Shown: positions 10,386 to 23,700 of the stretch, one piece after another | How the letters are laid out: each line of letters starts with the position of its first letter | How positions within the stretch are numbered: the first letter of the stretch is position 1 | Source: Ligustrum vulgare | Taxonomy: Eukaryota > Streptophyta > Magnoliopsida > Lamiales > Oleaceae | Assembly (NCBI GenBank): GCA_963555705.1 | Contig: OY743180.1 | Location: 32,520,129 to 32,584,128, forward strand | Length of the DNA stretch: 64,000 nt | Direction of reading: 5' to 3' | The notes under the pieces: model-generated | Databases searched by the model: none | Told to the model about the DNA's origin: nothing | Seen by the model: the letters and a program-made list of their open reading frames with translations, nothing else | Position numbers and translations under genes: made by a program

Positions 10386-13300
10386 TTATTTGTTAATTTT
10401 TGACATTACTCACCTCTTTTCCTTGTGATTTTAATTTATTTCTTTTGTCCTGTCTTAATCTTATACAGTTGGAATTTGGCTGCTGGGAAAATCAAGAAAT
10501 TTCATTTTAAGAATGTTTCAGTTTTCTTGTTTTGTCTTCTATTGATATAAAATGATATTTTAGCTTATTTTTTGTCAATAATTTTATTCTGGATTTTCAT
10601 TTTCGTGACGGTAAAAAATGGTGAAGTGAAGCTAAATTTTGCTATATATTGGAAAATCTGTTTCTATTCCCTCTCCATTAACTGCTGAATTTGGTAAATT
10701 TATTTTTTAATAGTGCTTTTCGAGCAGTCAGATTATAATTCCACGTGTTCGTAAATATCATAATGTTGATCTCAGATATCAATTAACTCTGTTTGATATG
10801 AGCATTGAATTGTTAATAATCATTCTCTTTCTAGTTGGTGATGCTGAATGAAGGAATAGCTATGCAGAGAGAGAGAGAGAGAGAGAGAGCCATGCTCAAT
10901 CAGGAAAACCAAAACAAGTTTTTTGGATTTTACTTGTACTTTTTAGTTCATACATCAAAAATTCTGAAAATCCGCTGAAAATGTTGAAATTTCCAAATTT
11001 TTTTTACTTATATTACTGATATGTGCATACATATATAAATATATAATTAATCTTTGTATATTTTATATTTGTTTAATGGAACTCGCCTTACTCTATTAAT
11101 GTATTGATCTTAATTTCTTTTCCCATTTTTGTTTTACAGAAAAATCAGCCAAGAGCATTGAACGCTCACATTCTCGTCCCCGTTCTAGACGAGGGAGAGG
11201 CTATCTTGATCACCCTCAGATTATAAATGTCCAGAATTATAGGTACGTCTCTTTTATAGACTTTCTTCATATGATAGGCTTCAATTTGTATTTGCAGTTC
11301 ATAACAATTTGTGGAGCAGCCTCTTTGTCTCGACATGGAACGTGGGAGGAAAATCACCGCCTAGCGACATGAATCTAGATGATTGGATACATTCTGCACC
11401 TCCTGTAGACATTTATGTACTAGGGTAAGATTTCACTTTGTGATTTGTGCATTTATTTTCATAACTTTGCTTATTCTTGGAAAAACAGGAAGTTTTTATT
11501 TTCTTTCACTGTTCAGATTTCAAGAAATAGTACCATTGAATGCCAGTAATATTCTTTGCGCTGAAGACAATGGCCCTGCTAAAAAGTGGCTCCATCATAT
11601 AAGAAAAACCTTAAACAATGCTCCAGGATCTAGTATGGGCAGTGGATGTTATACACCTTCTCCTATCCCTGATCCAATTGCCGAATGGAATGCTGATTTT
11701 GAGGGATCAATCAGGAAAAGGGCCTCTTCTTTGTTCCCTCGTCGATCTTTTCAGACACCACAACATTGGAGAATGGAGAATGACATCCTACAACCTCACC
11801 TCGATCAGAGATTTAGTGTTTCCGACCGGGTAATCTTTGGTCACAGGGCTAGTGATTTTAATCCAAATATCAGATGGGGTTATAGGCCAAGTGACTGTTC
11901 CTCTAGTCAGAGGCCAAGTGATTATTCCTCTAGTCGCTGTCTGAGTGACTACTCCTCTGGTCGCCGGTCAAGTGACTATTCGTTGGGCCAGAGGCCGAGT
12001 GACTATTCTTGTGGTCAGAGGTCAAGTGACTTCTCTAGATGGGGTTCAGACGAGGATTATGTGCCCGGGAGTTCGCCCAGTACAGTTTTGTACTCATCAA
12101 TGCCCTACAATGGACATGCACCAATGGAAGAGCAATACAGACTGCCCGAGCATTCGAGATACTGTTTAATTGCCAGCAAGCAAATGGTAGGCATTTTTCT
12201 CACAATATGGGTTCGAAGTGAATTGCGGGAACATGTCAGGAACATGAAAGTATCATGTGTTGGCAGAGGATTGATGGGTTACCTTGGAAATAAGGTATTT
12301 CTTCGTAGGGTTATTGAATATGATGGGTTACCTAAGTGTTCCTAGATGCCATTCGATAAATAATTAATGCTTTTATTTGCAGGGCTCCATTGCTATCAGC
12401 ATGCTATTGCATCAGACTAGCCTTTGTTTCGTTTGCAGTCACTTAACTTCAGGTCAGAAGGATGGTGATGAGCTACACAGAAACGCTGATGTTATGGAAA
12501 TCCTAAGGAAAACGAGGTTCCCACGAGTTAACACAATCTGTGACGAGAAATCCCCCGAAACAATCCATGAACACGAGTAAGATTTCTTGCGCGCGGACAA
12601 ACCAATTCCTTCCAATTTCTATATGAAGAACCGGAAAAAGTAAATGAATTAGAGAAAATGGATTCAATAAATAAGTGGGAACAGTAGGAGAAATTGTACT
12701 GAAAATCATTGATCAGTATTAAAGTGCTAAGGAATTGTTCCACCACTTGTTCTATTGCAATTGTATGAGAGTGATACATTTTTTACCTTTTCTCATCATC
12801 TTAAAAAGGAATAATTTCATAGCAATAATTTTTTTATTTTTCGTAGCTAACCATTACCATGTACTTATGGTTTAAATTTTGATCTAGTCGGGTTATTTGG
12901 CTTGGCGATCTGAACTATCGAGTAGCACTTCCCTACCGGTCTGCCAAAGCACTTGTTCAGATGCAAAACTGGAGAGCACTGCTAGAAAGGGACCAGGTAC
13001 CTATAGTCCTACTGAAAATTAACTATTATGTTTTTTCACAATCCTGGCTTCATTTTCTTCACTCTTTGGTTGAAATCCCACTTAATAGACAGTTCTTTTT
13101 CTTAATAGCTGCTGATCGAGCAGACGCGAGGCCATGTTTTTGATGGATGGAAAGAAGGGAGGATATATTTCCCTCCAACATATAAATATTCACATAATTC
13201 AGACAGATATGCAGGTGATGAAATGCACCCGAAAGAGAAAAGGCGGACACCTGCATGGTAAGGGCTCTTTGTTTTTTCAAATATGATTTATTATATTTCT

Positions 13301-13634
13301 ATATTTCATTAATAAATGAATTGAAGGAGTATTTCAGGGCGAATCATTGGTAGATTAATGTATTGATGTTTACAAGTAAAAATATTTATCTGGGCACCTC
13401 CATATCTGAAGGTGTGATCGAATTCTGTGGCATGGAAGTGGCCTTCAGCAATTGTCTTACGTCCGAGGTGAAATTAGGTTTTCAGATCATAGGCCAGTAT
13501 CTAGCATGTTTCGGGCCGAGATTGAGTCAGTCCCCAACTGGTTGAGGAAGAGCACGAGTTGTTCAAACTCCAGGATTGAGGTCAAAGAGCTGTTTCCATA
13601 CTCGCATGGTTATACGGAGCTCTGCTTTTTTTGA
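10005..13634 (+). CDS. CVP2/CVL1-like: Type I inositol polyphosphate 5-phosphatase (CVP2/CVL1-like)
   Basis: Nine exons were joined by reading GT-AG sites in frame: 10005-10034, 10139-10223, 11140-11242, 11320-11424, 11517-12294, 12383-12576, 12888-12996, 13109-13257 and 13412-13634. The result is 1,776 nt, 591 residues. Known family role: removes the 5-phosphate from inositol phosphates and PI(4,5)P2; CVP2 and CVL1 act in vein patterning. Visible motifs: N-terminal [21 protein letters not shown] (about 75); an RPSDYSS-type linker (about 218-283); YLGNKG (about 364); [11 protein letters not shown] (about 386); the catalytic WLGDLNYR (about 437); [12 protein letters not shown] (about 512); SDHRPV (about 537); C-terminal [15 protein letters not shown]. 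The short first exon is preferred over ATG 10133 because that ATG overlaps the splice acceptor ATGAAG and the family has a short basic N-terminus. No stops or frameshifts, so probably functional. Intron 2 holds GATA and GA microsatellites. Confidence 0.93.
10333..10385. repeat. (GATA)n microsatellite in intron 2
   Basis: About a dozen GATA units follow 'atatcgatcgatag'. This is a simple repeat within the phosphatase intron 10224-11139 and a likely polymorphic marker. Confidence 0.95.
10867..10889. repeat. (GA)n microsatellite in intron 2
   Basis: About 11 GA units in the same phosphatase intron. Confidence 0.9.
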
Positions 13635-14890
13635 AGGAGGATATGATTGTGAACTTAGGATACTGGTACATGCTCTCTCACCTTCTTTAACAGAGTGTAG
13701 GATTTTTGAATCCACCTTACCAAACATGTCTCTGCTTGTTTCACCCATACCTAAGCTATGACACAAAAATGATTTGTTGCTGAATAGTTAATAGTATTTT
13801 CAAGCCGAATGCACCTGTTTTTATATACGTCGTTGGTCCCCATTTGCAGGTGGCAATTGTCTCTTTAAGAAACTCAACCTAAAATATGATGGGGGACGTT
13901 TCTTTCCTTAATGGTGTAGCAGATTTATGTCCTATTCTCTAATTTTCTGCTCAGGTGTATGTATGTATATAGTTTTAAAAAAAAATTATGGCTAACTACA
14001 TGCGACCCGACTTGATTAACCATTGACCACTGTTTATTACCTCTCTAATTTCATTTCATTTTGGAGTTGGATTCATTTTCAAGATTCACCACTTCCTACT
14101 CTTTGGCATCTCCAAGCATCACACGGGCCATTTTAATTCTCCTTTATCAGGTACCTATCCTTGAGCTGTCAATCAATTCAAGCAATAGATGTTCATTTAT
14201 CAGTTCAGAAGAGACTATTTAAACTTATTTTTCTCTGGTTTGACATTATATTTCAATTTCGCAGGACGAAAACTAACAGAATGGCCAGTGGGAATACGAG
14301 ATTGAATTATTTTTATTCGACAATCCTTCACTTGTTAATAATTATTTCATTTCTACATTTTTTTAGTGAGGATATAAAGTGAGAATCTGATGTAAAACGA
14401 TTGCCATCATGACCTTAAAAACATAATAATACATATTCACTTGTACTCTGTTTGATTCCATGGTTTTATTGAACAAAGATTCCTTTTATTCCCTCCAATC
14501 CCATCTACACTGTTATCTGCTTTTCTTTCTCCATAAAAGAGGTATAGATTTGTAGAAGTGGCTGGTGAACTGCCAGAGGAGGTTTGATGATGTGAATCAT
14601 AGTGGAATTGATTGGAAAATTCAAATATTCAAGTCAAAAAAGGTTTTAAAAGTATGTTTGAAGGGCTCCAAATCAAGTATGACGCGTGGGAAGAATGTTG
14701 GAGGCAATAATAATGGTCAAGGAAGACTCGGGATACAATTGGAAATAAAAAATTTGTAAGGATTGTGATTCAGATTTTTAATCAAAGATTGAGACTCATT
14801 TTTTGCATAGAAAACGTTCGAATTTGAAATCTCTATTTTAGGAAGAATTATAGCCATTTAAGCCTTCTTTTAAACACACTTTGAATCATC
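13635..14890. other. 3' flank of the phosphatase gene; nothing else recognised
   Basis: The phosphatase 3' UTR and polyadenylation signals should lie in the first few hundred bases. The rest is AT-rich with no domain-bearing frame. A small frame at 14565-14759 has no recognisable similarity. Confidence 0.4.
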
Positions 14891-14892
14891 GC

Positions 14893-15363
14893 AGTCGGAC
14901 ATCAGTAGAAAAAGTTATGACTAAAACATCAAGCAATCGCGTGACAGCACGTTTCAATGGGCAAAATGCTACAATGATCACCATGCGATCACCGGCTTGA
15001 TAACCATGCAATCGCGTGGTTGTTTCTGACAAGGGTTTCGAAATTTTAGTGTTTTTCCATTTTTAATTATTTTGAGTATGTTGTGTGCCTCTATAGCGGC
15101 CATTCCTAGTTAGGACGTTTTTTATTGTTCTATATACTATATCTATTCATTGTAATAACTAGTTTATGAGTTTAAATATTTTATTGAGTGATTCAATACT
15201 AGAGGTGAGGTTTTCCTTTAAAATTCAAACTTATCAGGATTTAATCATCTTGTGGCATTCAACTCGAACTTATAAAAGATTAGCTATCTTCTTGGAGTTT
15301 ATGATTCTTATTTTCGCATCGTAATAGGTCTAAAGTTTGATATACCTTAGGTTCTTGCACCTT
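14893..15363 (+). mobile_element. LTR fragment, family A
   Basis: Blocks equivalent to the other family A LTRs appear in the same order: palindrome-type motifs ('caatcgcgtg', 'catgcgatcacc', 'gcaatcgcgtgg') at 14934-15020, then 'cttatcaggatttaatcatc' plus 'ttgtggcattcaac', then 'tcgcatcgtaa'. It is followed directly by the chromovirus pol remnant. Whether it belongs to that element or was inserted beside it cannot be decided. Termini are degraded. Confidence 0.5.
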
Positions 15364-15394
15364 GAACCTCGGGTCTTCATATTACTGTCCATCT

Positions 15395-18300
15395 CAACCT
15401 GAAAATCACGCGGACATTCAATGTTTTGAAAAGGCAGTAGTTTTTTGGAGGCCTGGGGAAACAGAACTTTACCTTTCAAATAATCAGTGTGAAACCACTT
15501 TTCCCTATAATTTCAGCTTTGATTTGAAAGCAAGAAGACTTTTGAAGACAGAAGGTTTTTCCCAATGATTTAGATAAATGCTACCGAAATGGAAAATAAA
15601 GTTCACGATAGATCTAGTTCCTAGTTGTGCACCCATTTCTTAGGTCCTTACAAGAGAGCACCAAAGGAGTTGCAGGAACTGAAAGCTCAATTAGATTAAC
15701 TATTAGAAAAAAGATTCATTCTACCTAATCCACCATGGGGAGCAGCGATGTTATTTGCCAAGAAGAAAGATGGGTCAATGAGAATGTGTATCAAATATCA
15801 AGACTTGAACAAGATCACTATCAAGAACAAGTATCTTCTCCCCAGGATATAGGACTAGTTTAACAAGTTACAAGGTGCCAATGTATTTTCAAAGATTGAC
15901 TTAAGATTCAGATACCACCATCTAAGAATCAAGTTGAGTGACATCTCTAAGACGACCTTTAGGACTTGGTATGACCATTTTGAGTCCTTAGTTATGCCTT
16001 TTGGATTAACTAACGCTCCTGGAGTATTCATGAATTTGATGTATCGTGATTTCCTTAGTATCTAGATCACTTTTTTATCATTTTCATAGATGATATACTA
16101 ATCAACTCAAGGAGTAACGAGGAGTACTTAAGGATTGTATTGGGAATCCTTTAGAGGGTGAAACTTTATATTAAGTTCAAGAAATGTGAATTCTAGTTGG
16201 AGCGCATAATATTTATGGGACATGTAGTTACGGCCCAAGGAATCGAAGTTGATCCAAGTAAGGTGGAAGCAGTTTGGTCCAGACCAACCAGTGTAGGGAA
16301 AATTCATAGCATTTTGGGCTTAACAAGATATTACAGAATGTTCATTGAAGGATTCTCCAAGATATCAAGACCGTTGACATAGTTAACTCCCAAGGGAGTA
16401 AAGTTTGAATGGACAGAAGTGTGAACAAAATTTTGAGAAACTAAAGAAGAGAATTGTTAACGCGTCATTAGTGACGACTTGGCAAATCGAAAGGCTTTGT
16501 GGTCTATAGTGCTGCATCCAAGTTGGGCATTGGATATTTTTGAATCAACAGGGCAGGGTAATGGCCTATGCGTTAAGACGACTGAAGTCTTATAAGTATA
16601 ATTATCCTCAACATGACCTAGAACTGGCTACTTTTGTTCACGCTCTAAAAATTTGGAGGTACTATTTGCGCAAAGGAAAGTGTGACATCTACACAGATCA
16701 AAATAGTCTCAAGTACATTTACACTCAGAAGGAGTTGAACATGAGATAAAGGAGATGGCTTGAACTAGTCAATGATTATGAATATGAAATTCATTATCAT
16801 CTTAACAAGACGGACTTTGTGGCCGACGACTTGAGTAGAAAGCCCACAGGTCAAGTGGAAACTTTGATGGAACAGAAGCTTTTATGGAAAGAATTTGAGA
16901 AGATGATGAGTCTCGAAATTGTTACAACACCGTCTAAGACTATTTCCCAAGTTATATTACTCTCAGTTTGACAGACTCTTCGTGATCAAATCAAGAGTCA
17001 TCAAAAGAGTGATCAGTCTTTAAAGTTTATTAAGTTGAATATGAACTCTAAAAAGCAGAAAGAGCTCACTGTAACAGAAGACAACACATTATACTATCAA
17101 GGGCATCTATGTTTACCAGACTTCAATGACCTAAAAAGAAGATTCTAGAAGAGGCACACTCCTCTGCTTATTCAGTACACCTAGGTTGCACAAAGATGTA
17201 CCAAGAAAATAGTGTTCTAGTGAAGGAACATGAAAGGAGACATATTAGAGTATGTTGAGAAATGCCCAATATGTCGATAGGTAAAATCTAAAGACCAGCA
17301 ACCATTGGGACTACTCGAACCATTAGAAGTTCCCAAAAGGAAGTGGGAGCATGTGACAATGGACTTAGTTGTTGGTTTTCCAAGGTCAACAAAGGGTCGT
17401 GAGGCTATTTAGGTTATTGTGGATAGACTAACTATATCGTCCCACTTTTTATCAGTTCAGATGACCTTTTCGTTGGATCAGTTTGCCCAGTTGTATGTCA
17501 ATGAGGTGGTAAGACTACATGGAATTCCTGCATTGATTGTGTCGAATAGATTCGAGGTTAACTTCGAACTTTTGGAAAAGTTTACATTAGGCTATGAAAA
17601 CCAAGCTAGAACTTAGCATAGCTTTACATCCTCAAACTGATGCATAGTCCGAGCAGACTATTCAAACATTAGAAAACATGATTCCAACATGCATGCTTGA
17701 ATTTGCACGGTAGTGGGAGAAGTATTTGCCATTGATTGAATTCACGTTCAAAAATAGCTATCACGCATCTATTCATATGTCCCCCTATGAGGCATTATAT
17801 GGAAGAAGGTGTTGATCACCAATTTATTGGGATAAAGTCGGTGAGCGAAAGATTTAGGTCTGGGGATTTTTAAGCAAATAGTGCATGCGATTGAGAAAAT
17901 TCAAGCCAGCATCAAAATTGCCCAGAATAGACAAAAGAGTTATGTAAACAAAAAAGAGAAAGGGTTTTGGATTTTCAGTTGGTGATAAAGTGTTCCTCAA
18001 AGTGACTCCGATAAAAGGAGTGCTACATTTTGGCAAAAAGGAAAAATTGTGATTAAAGTTTATTGGCTTGTTTGAGATCTTACAATGTATTGGAAAATAT
18101 TGCATATCAATTGGCATTACCTCCAGAACTCGCAAATATACATAATTTTTTTTCATGTGTCAATGCTTAGGAACTATGTTCTTGACCTAAGCCATGTTAT
18201 CAACCACCAGTCTATTGAATTACAGCGGGGCTTGAGTTATGAATAAGTACCAATTAGAATCATTGAACATATAGAGCCCTCGAGAACAAGGAGATTCTAC

Positions 18301-18440
18301 TAGTAAAAGTACATAGCGAAATCACTCGGTTGAGGAGGCCACATGGGAGCAAGAGATAGAGTTGCTAACTAAGTACCCACAACTCTTTTATGAATATCAA
18401 GGTGAATTTCGAGGGCAAAACTTATTTTAACGGGGTACAA
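15395..18440 (+). pseudogene. Decayed Ty3/gypsy chromovirus pol (Tekay/Del-like)
   Basis: Translation in shifting frames gives the full pol order. Protease tail: CFEKAVVFWRPGE, KARRLL (15420-15565). Reverse transcriptase: [18 protein letters not shown], the catalytic [19 protein letters not shown], and FIDD near 16084-16096 (15640-16400). RNase H: MAYALRRLKSYKYNYPQHDLEL, then IYTDQNSLKYIYTQKELNMR (16540-16750). Integrase: the CPICR zinc-finger end, then KWEHVTMDLVVGFPRSTKG (17080-18000). Chromodomain-like 'HSVEEATWE' equivalent near 18320-18350. The 3' end 'gaatttcgagggcaaaac' followed by a G-rich tract is typical of the Tekay/Del pol-LTR junction. Many in-frame stops and frameshifts make it non-functional. 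Confidence 0.88.
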
Positions 18441-18620
18441 TATAACAACCTTGACTTAAATTTGAACCTAATTTGAAATATTGAAAATTTAGGGGGTCAA
18501 TTAGATGTTGATCACTATTTTGGGACCATACATGCAATTGTTTGGGTGGTACATCTTCGATTCCACACGTTTTTAGGGTTATGTTTCACGATCGACCTTA
18601 GTCCCATTTCAGCAGCCATC
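18441..18620 (+). mobile_element. Start of the 3' LTR of the chromovirus remnant
   Basis: Right after the G-rich tract the sequence TATAACAACCTTGACTTAAA resembles the TGTAAC start of Tekay/Del LTRs with its second base changed. It cannot be followed beyond about 18.6 kb, so the LTR is truncated. Confidence 0.45.
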
Positions 18621-18629
18621 TCCAAAGCC

Positions 18630-18860
18630 TCGTATAGATGGCACCCAAAGAACAATAAGAACTAAAGACGCAACTTGAAGAACTATTGGAGAGAGGTTTC
18701 ATCAGGCCTAGGGTATCACCATGGGGAGCATCGGTATTACTTGTTAAGAAGAAGGATGGATCGATGAAATGTTCATGATTACAGAGAATTGAATTGAACC
18801 ACTATGAACAATAAGTACCCTATTCCCAGGAATGAAGATTGATTTGATCAACTCTGAAAG
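18630..18860 (+). pseudogene. Second gypsy reverse-transcriptase fragment
   Basis: Reads [12 protein letters not shown], then [17 protein letters not shown], then a damaged 'YRELN' and 'KYPIPR' equivalent. This is the N-terminal part of a gypsy reverse transcriptase on the plus strand, separate from the copy at 15640-16400. It is short and interrupted by stops. Confidence 0.75.
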
Positions 18861-18869
18861 AAAAGGAAA

Positions 18870-19760
18870 ATAATTTTATAAATATACATTCAATTATTGC
18901 TAAAAAAATTACCTCAACTATTTAATTTAAAAAATAAATAATAAAAATATTTTAAAAAGTAAAAAATTTAATAAATCTAGGTAAATATAGTAGTGGTTCG
19001 AATATAATCCAAAATGTAAACTTAAATAGTCAACACATGAATTAACCAAATAGTTAATCATATTGTAATCAAACATTTATTAACCAAATAAATGTTAATC
19101 AAATAGTTAACAATATTGTATTAACACACTGTGTTCATACTGAACCACTAAATATTAATCAAATAGTTAATTATATTGTAATCAAACATTTATTAACAAA
19201 ATATAGTTAACATAAAGATTTAATCATTTCATTATATAATAAGCCCCTGTTTGGTATTCATTAAAAAGAAATTTTTTTTTTTTTTTATTATAGTATTCAA
19301 TTTTAATCACACATTTCAATATTAATGTATTCTACACATAAATTCAGATTTTTTTTTTCATTTTTAACCACACAAAATCACATCAATCACTATTCAATTC
19401 AAAACATTTTTAAATAATGTACATCAATGTTAGAAATAATTTTTGTTTTTACTTAACAAAAATAAAAGGGAGAATGTAATTTTAAAAATATACATCTAGA
19501 AAAGTGTTGCTACAAAAAATACTTTAACTATTTAATTTAAAAATTTAATAAACTTGGGTAAATATAGTAGTGGTTTGAAAATAATCCAAATGTAAACTTA
19601 AATAATCAAGCATCCATTAACCAAATAAATATTTATCAAATAATTAATCATATTGTAGTCAAACATTAATTAACGAAATAGTTAACCAAATTGTGTTCAC
19701 ACTACGTATTCACATTGAACCATTAAATATTAACTAAATAGTTAAACAACATTGTGTTCA
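18870..19760. repeat. Pair of diverged direct repeats, about 610 bp apart
   Basis: Segments at about 18870-19210 and 19480-19745 share ordered blocks ('ctatttaatttaaaaa', 'taaatatagtagtggttYgaa', 'aatccaaa', 'tgtaaacttaaata', 'taatcatattgtaRtcaaac'). Between them, at about 19246, a MITE-like end AAGCCCCTGTTTGG appears, similar to the one at 23471. The pair may be the arms of an AT-rich element or a segmental duplication. Confidence 0.5.
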
Positions 19761-19772
19761 CACTAAACCACT

Positions 19773-19775
<3 letters not shown>

Positions 19776-19818
<43 letters not shown>
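19776..19818. repeat. (TA)n microsatellite
   Basis: An uninterrupted alternating TA tract of about 42 bp. Confidence 0.95.
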
Positions 19819-19819
<1 letters not shown>

Positions 19820-20761
19820 GGACAAATTTAAAATATTTGTTTATTATTATCAAATTACATCAGTTACTTCCCCGAAATTTAGCAATGTCAACTTCATGAT
19901 TACTAAGATGAATGTATCTTTGCACGGTTTACATTTTGCATTTCTTGATTAATAGAGATCATGATTTTATTTTTATATGTTACAATTAAATACTATTTCC
20001 GTCTCATAAAGATAGACTTATTTTTATTTTCATACAAATTAAAAAAATATAAGTCATATATGTTGAAATTATAAATTTATATATATTTTACCTAATATAT
20101 CCTTACATTAATTAATTGATAGTTCATACTTGTTAATAATAATACATATTACATAGGGCTATAATAAAAAATTAAGACATTAATATACTCTCAAGAAAAA
20201 AAATAACCTATAATTTTGAACAAATAAAAAAGAAAAATGAACTTGTCTTTATAGAACGATAGGGATTCTACTCCTAGTAATTATTATTTATATATTATTG
20301 TAGTTCAAAACTACTTTGTCATATTTACTTGTCATTGAATTTGAAACAATATCCTATGATCGAATCCACCTTGGGAAAGTCGTATACAAGTCCTAGGCTT
20401 GCATGGTCCCAGACTTGGAATGGAGAACAAGTGAAGGCGACGCACATCTGGTGTCATGCCTCAAAACCAATCATCAACCCTAACGAGATACTCAACAATT
20501 GAAATAAACAACAAACTCAAGACTTGTTCCCCAAAAGATCTAGGGTTCGCTACATTTGGAATAATAAAGAGGACGGGCAATAAAATATGTCTTACATATC
20601 AACTTCTGAGCAAAAGCACATTAAGTTCTTCAGAAAGCAAGACTTCCAGAATATCACAAATCAAACACAGAAAAAATAAAAATCCCAGTATATGAAGATT
20701 TGACAGTTTTTAAGATTTCAGCGTTGATCAAGCGAAGCATCAAAATATATTAATCAAAGTC
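19819..20761. other. Intergenic, 3' flank of the proteasome gene
   Basis: AT-rich DNA without a recognised gene. The proteasome 3' UTR should occupy the right part (minus strand, below 20762). Confidence 0.4.
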
Positions 20762-23700
20762 TCAAACTGCTGGAACAGGGGCATCCTTTATAGATTCACG
20801 CCATGCGTATTCCCTTGCCCCATCTTTGTCAACAATTTTGATTACAAAGTTTGGTGGGGCCACAACCAGCCTACTTCGTATTTCCATTATGATCTTGTCA
20901 ACTAAATCAATGGCTTCTTCGACTATCATGTCTTTGCGGTAATGCCTATCCATCATGGACAGTGCAAAATACGATCCATAACCAAATGCCGCTTTATCAA
21001 GCTTGTGAAGAGAAGCAATATAATCAATAAAGTAGAGGGATGGGCCTATGTCCTTGTCGTAGCCAGCCATGACGATATTCACCATATATGGATTCTGGGT
21101 GGGAAAAATCAGCAGAGTTCATTTACAAATTTACCAACCAAATATGAGCCAAATATTCAAACCTTAAATCTGATACATCAAAGATTTTCAGTATGCACTA
21201 TGCACCTTGTATAGTTGTAAAAGGGAGAAAAATTGGCGATATATTAAATAAAAACAAAAGTATGCTAGTGCTGTAAAGTTAGTTCGATTGGACAATTTAT
21301 TTACTGATTGCATGCTCAGTAATGAATAATCCTAGTATAATATCAGTCTCCAACCTTGCTCTTAGATTTGTCCCTTTTGGATCTCTGTGCAAATGAGGCT
21401 TTCGTTTTAAAGTTTTGGGTAAAAATAATGTGTCATGTAGCAAACTAAAACCACTACTAGCAAGTGAAAAGTCTCATAGGGGGCTAAAATAAAGTATTCT
21501 GCAAAATAATGTGAATCAACATACATGAGACAGGCTAAACCTTCAATCCGTTTCATGTATTCTTCAAGATCTACATAAAGTAGCTTTCACATGATCACAA
21601 TGTATAACATAGCATCATTATAAATTTATTGGACATAAACACATTATCTGCATCCCCAAAATATGTACTCACATCAAAAGTAATTTATTTCACATGTGGA
21701 GCAAATGGGAGAATGTCATATGTATTTATGGCCCAAATGCTTGAAGTTGTATTTCAAAATTTATAAGGTGGTAATTTAACTGCCTAAATAAATCCTAATT
21801 TCCTTAATGCATTGGAGTTGTGGAAAAAAACTACTCAATTTCTTGATGGAAGAAAGTGATGAAGTTCATATAAATAATCAGATGATCCCTAGCCGATCCC
21901 TCCCCCCCCCCCCCCCCCCCCAAAACACCAAAAGAAAAAAAAAAAAAGAAAAAAAAAACATGTAGTTTGTTTCAAAAAAATCAAGTGAGGAATAGTATAG
22001 AACGGGTGGTCAGAAGTAGTTGTCTAAAACATCAATTACGTCTTTGATAACATGATTATAGGAGCATAAATTTCAGGAATTTATTTCCTATTAAGTGTTT
22101 ACACAACATTATAGCATTAGTTGTCTCCATATACGATCAATACAAATGCAGCAGAAATTGAAGGCTGCTCCTATGGAATTACAATTCAAAATATATCAAG
22201 AGAAGAAAAATCAAGAAATAAAAAGTTAAATTTCCACCTCTCATCGCAGATCCAAAACATAGGTATCCAGAGTTTGGAGAGACAAGAAGACACAAATATG
22301 AAAAGAAAAGAAAATAGAATAGAGAATAGAAGACAGCATGTGAAACACCTTTTTTTTGGATATTCATGCTCTCTAAGGAACATGCTTGACATGTTCATGC
22401 TTCCATTTCTTTTTTTTCTTTTTGTTTTTCCTTTTTATCCAGAAACTAATGGTTTGAAGGTTTAAAGCTCCGCTAGCAAAATAATATGCAGACAAGATTA
22501 TGCAGTGTTGCAGTTTAGTTTCAACGCAACAGGAAAATTAGCAACAGCAGACATAATCTCCTAATAACACACCCATTGATTGTCAACCAAAAAGTGTAAT
22601 TTTATCAAGACACTGAAAAATTGTTCTATACAACACTTTGCAAAGCTTTGATTTCTCTTTTTAATCAAACATAACTACTTTATCCTCCATCTTCCAAACA
22701 TAGAATAATTATTCTAATCACACAATCACAAAATACTAATAACTTAGAGGAAGAGAAAATATTGAGATTTGAGACAACAAAAGCTTTCGAAATCGGTCAA
22801 AAAATATTACAAGACGAATCGTAAAACATCCTAAAGCACATAAAACAATTTAGCAATTACAATAATGTTAGCTTGCCAAATAGTCTCTATTTCAAATTTA
22901 AAATAAAAATAACATATTATTGATACATTGAAAGATTTATACAGATGTCTTCATTCCTTGCACTAGTGTCGTACCATAAAAATAATAGACAGTTCTTCAC
23001 TTATTATGTATTAGAGAGTTCAATATATTTTCATGAGCATCGTCCTAGAAAAAATAGATGCTAGCTTGATAAATTCAAACCCCAAGTTTATATGTTTCAA
23101 TTCCAATAGAAAAATATCAGAAAAGTATTATCGAAATGTACAAACTACCAAAAAAAGATTAAAAAATCCTAAACATCCACTGCAAATAAGTCAAAGAGCG
23201 GTAATTCTAGAAGAACATTGTACCTTTCTCAAGGCCGTGGCAAGCTCGCCTCTGGTAAAGTTTGCAGCAGCTGCAGTCGTCAAAGGGATGCCATTTCTAA
23301 ATTGGTACAGAGCCACATTCTTCTGTATGTACTCTGTAAACTGAGCCCTAATGCATCATTTCACAAATAAGTTAAATAATACCATCACATTTAATAAGAA
23401 AACGTAAGTATTAGAGCCAAAAAATACACGATAAATAAAGATATCCTGAATGGAAGCAATACATTATATAAGCCCCTGTTTGGCCCCCATTTTTTGAAAA
23501 CCAAATTTATTCAACACTCAATCTTAACCATCAATCTTAGTTAAACCTACAATTTTTGACTTTTCAAACCTACCATTTTTTAACCTACCATTTTTCAATC
23601 TTAGTTAAACCTACCATTTTTTAACCATACATTCTTCCAAAAATACTATTCAAAACCACAATTTTTTCCCAAAAAATGGAGGCCAAACACATGCTTAAGT

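Noticed and set aside
11383..12345. A single 320-codon plus-strand gene at this place
   Set aside because: It reads through two introns of the phosphatase gene (11425-11516 and past 12294); the spliced model with GYLGNK/GSIAIS is clearly right.
15395..18440. Endogenous pararetrovirus origin of the reverse transcriptase
   Set aside because: Integrase, chromodomain-like tail and the pol-LTR junction identify a gypsy chromovirus; no movement or coat protein was seen.
22121..22465. A gene within PBD intron 2
   Set aside because: Translation is compositionally biased (K, R and F-rich) with no splice partners or domain; intron sequence explains it.
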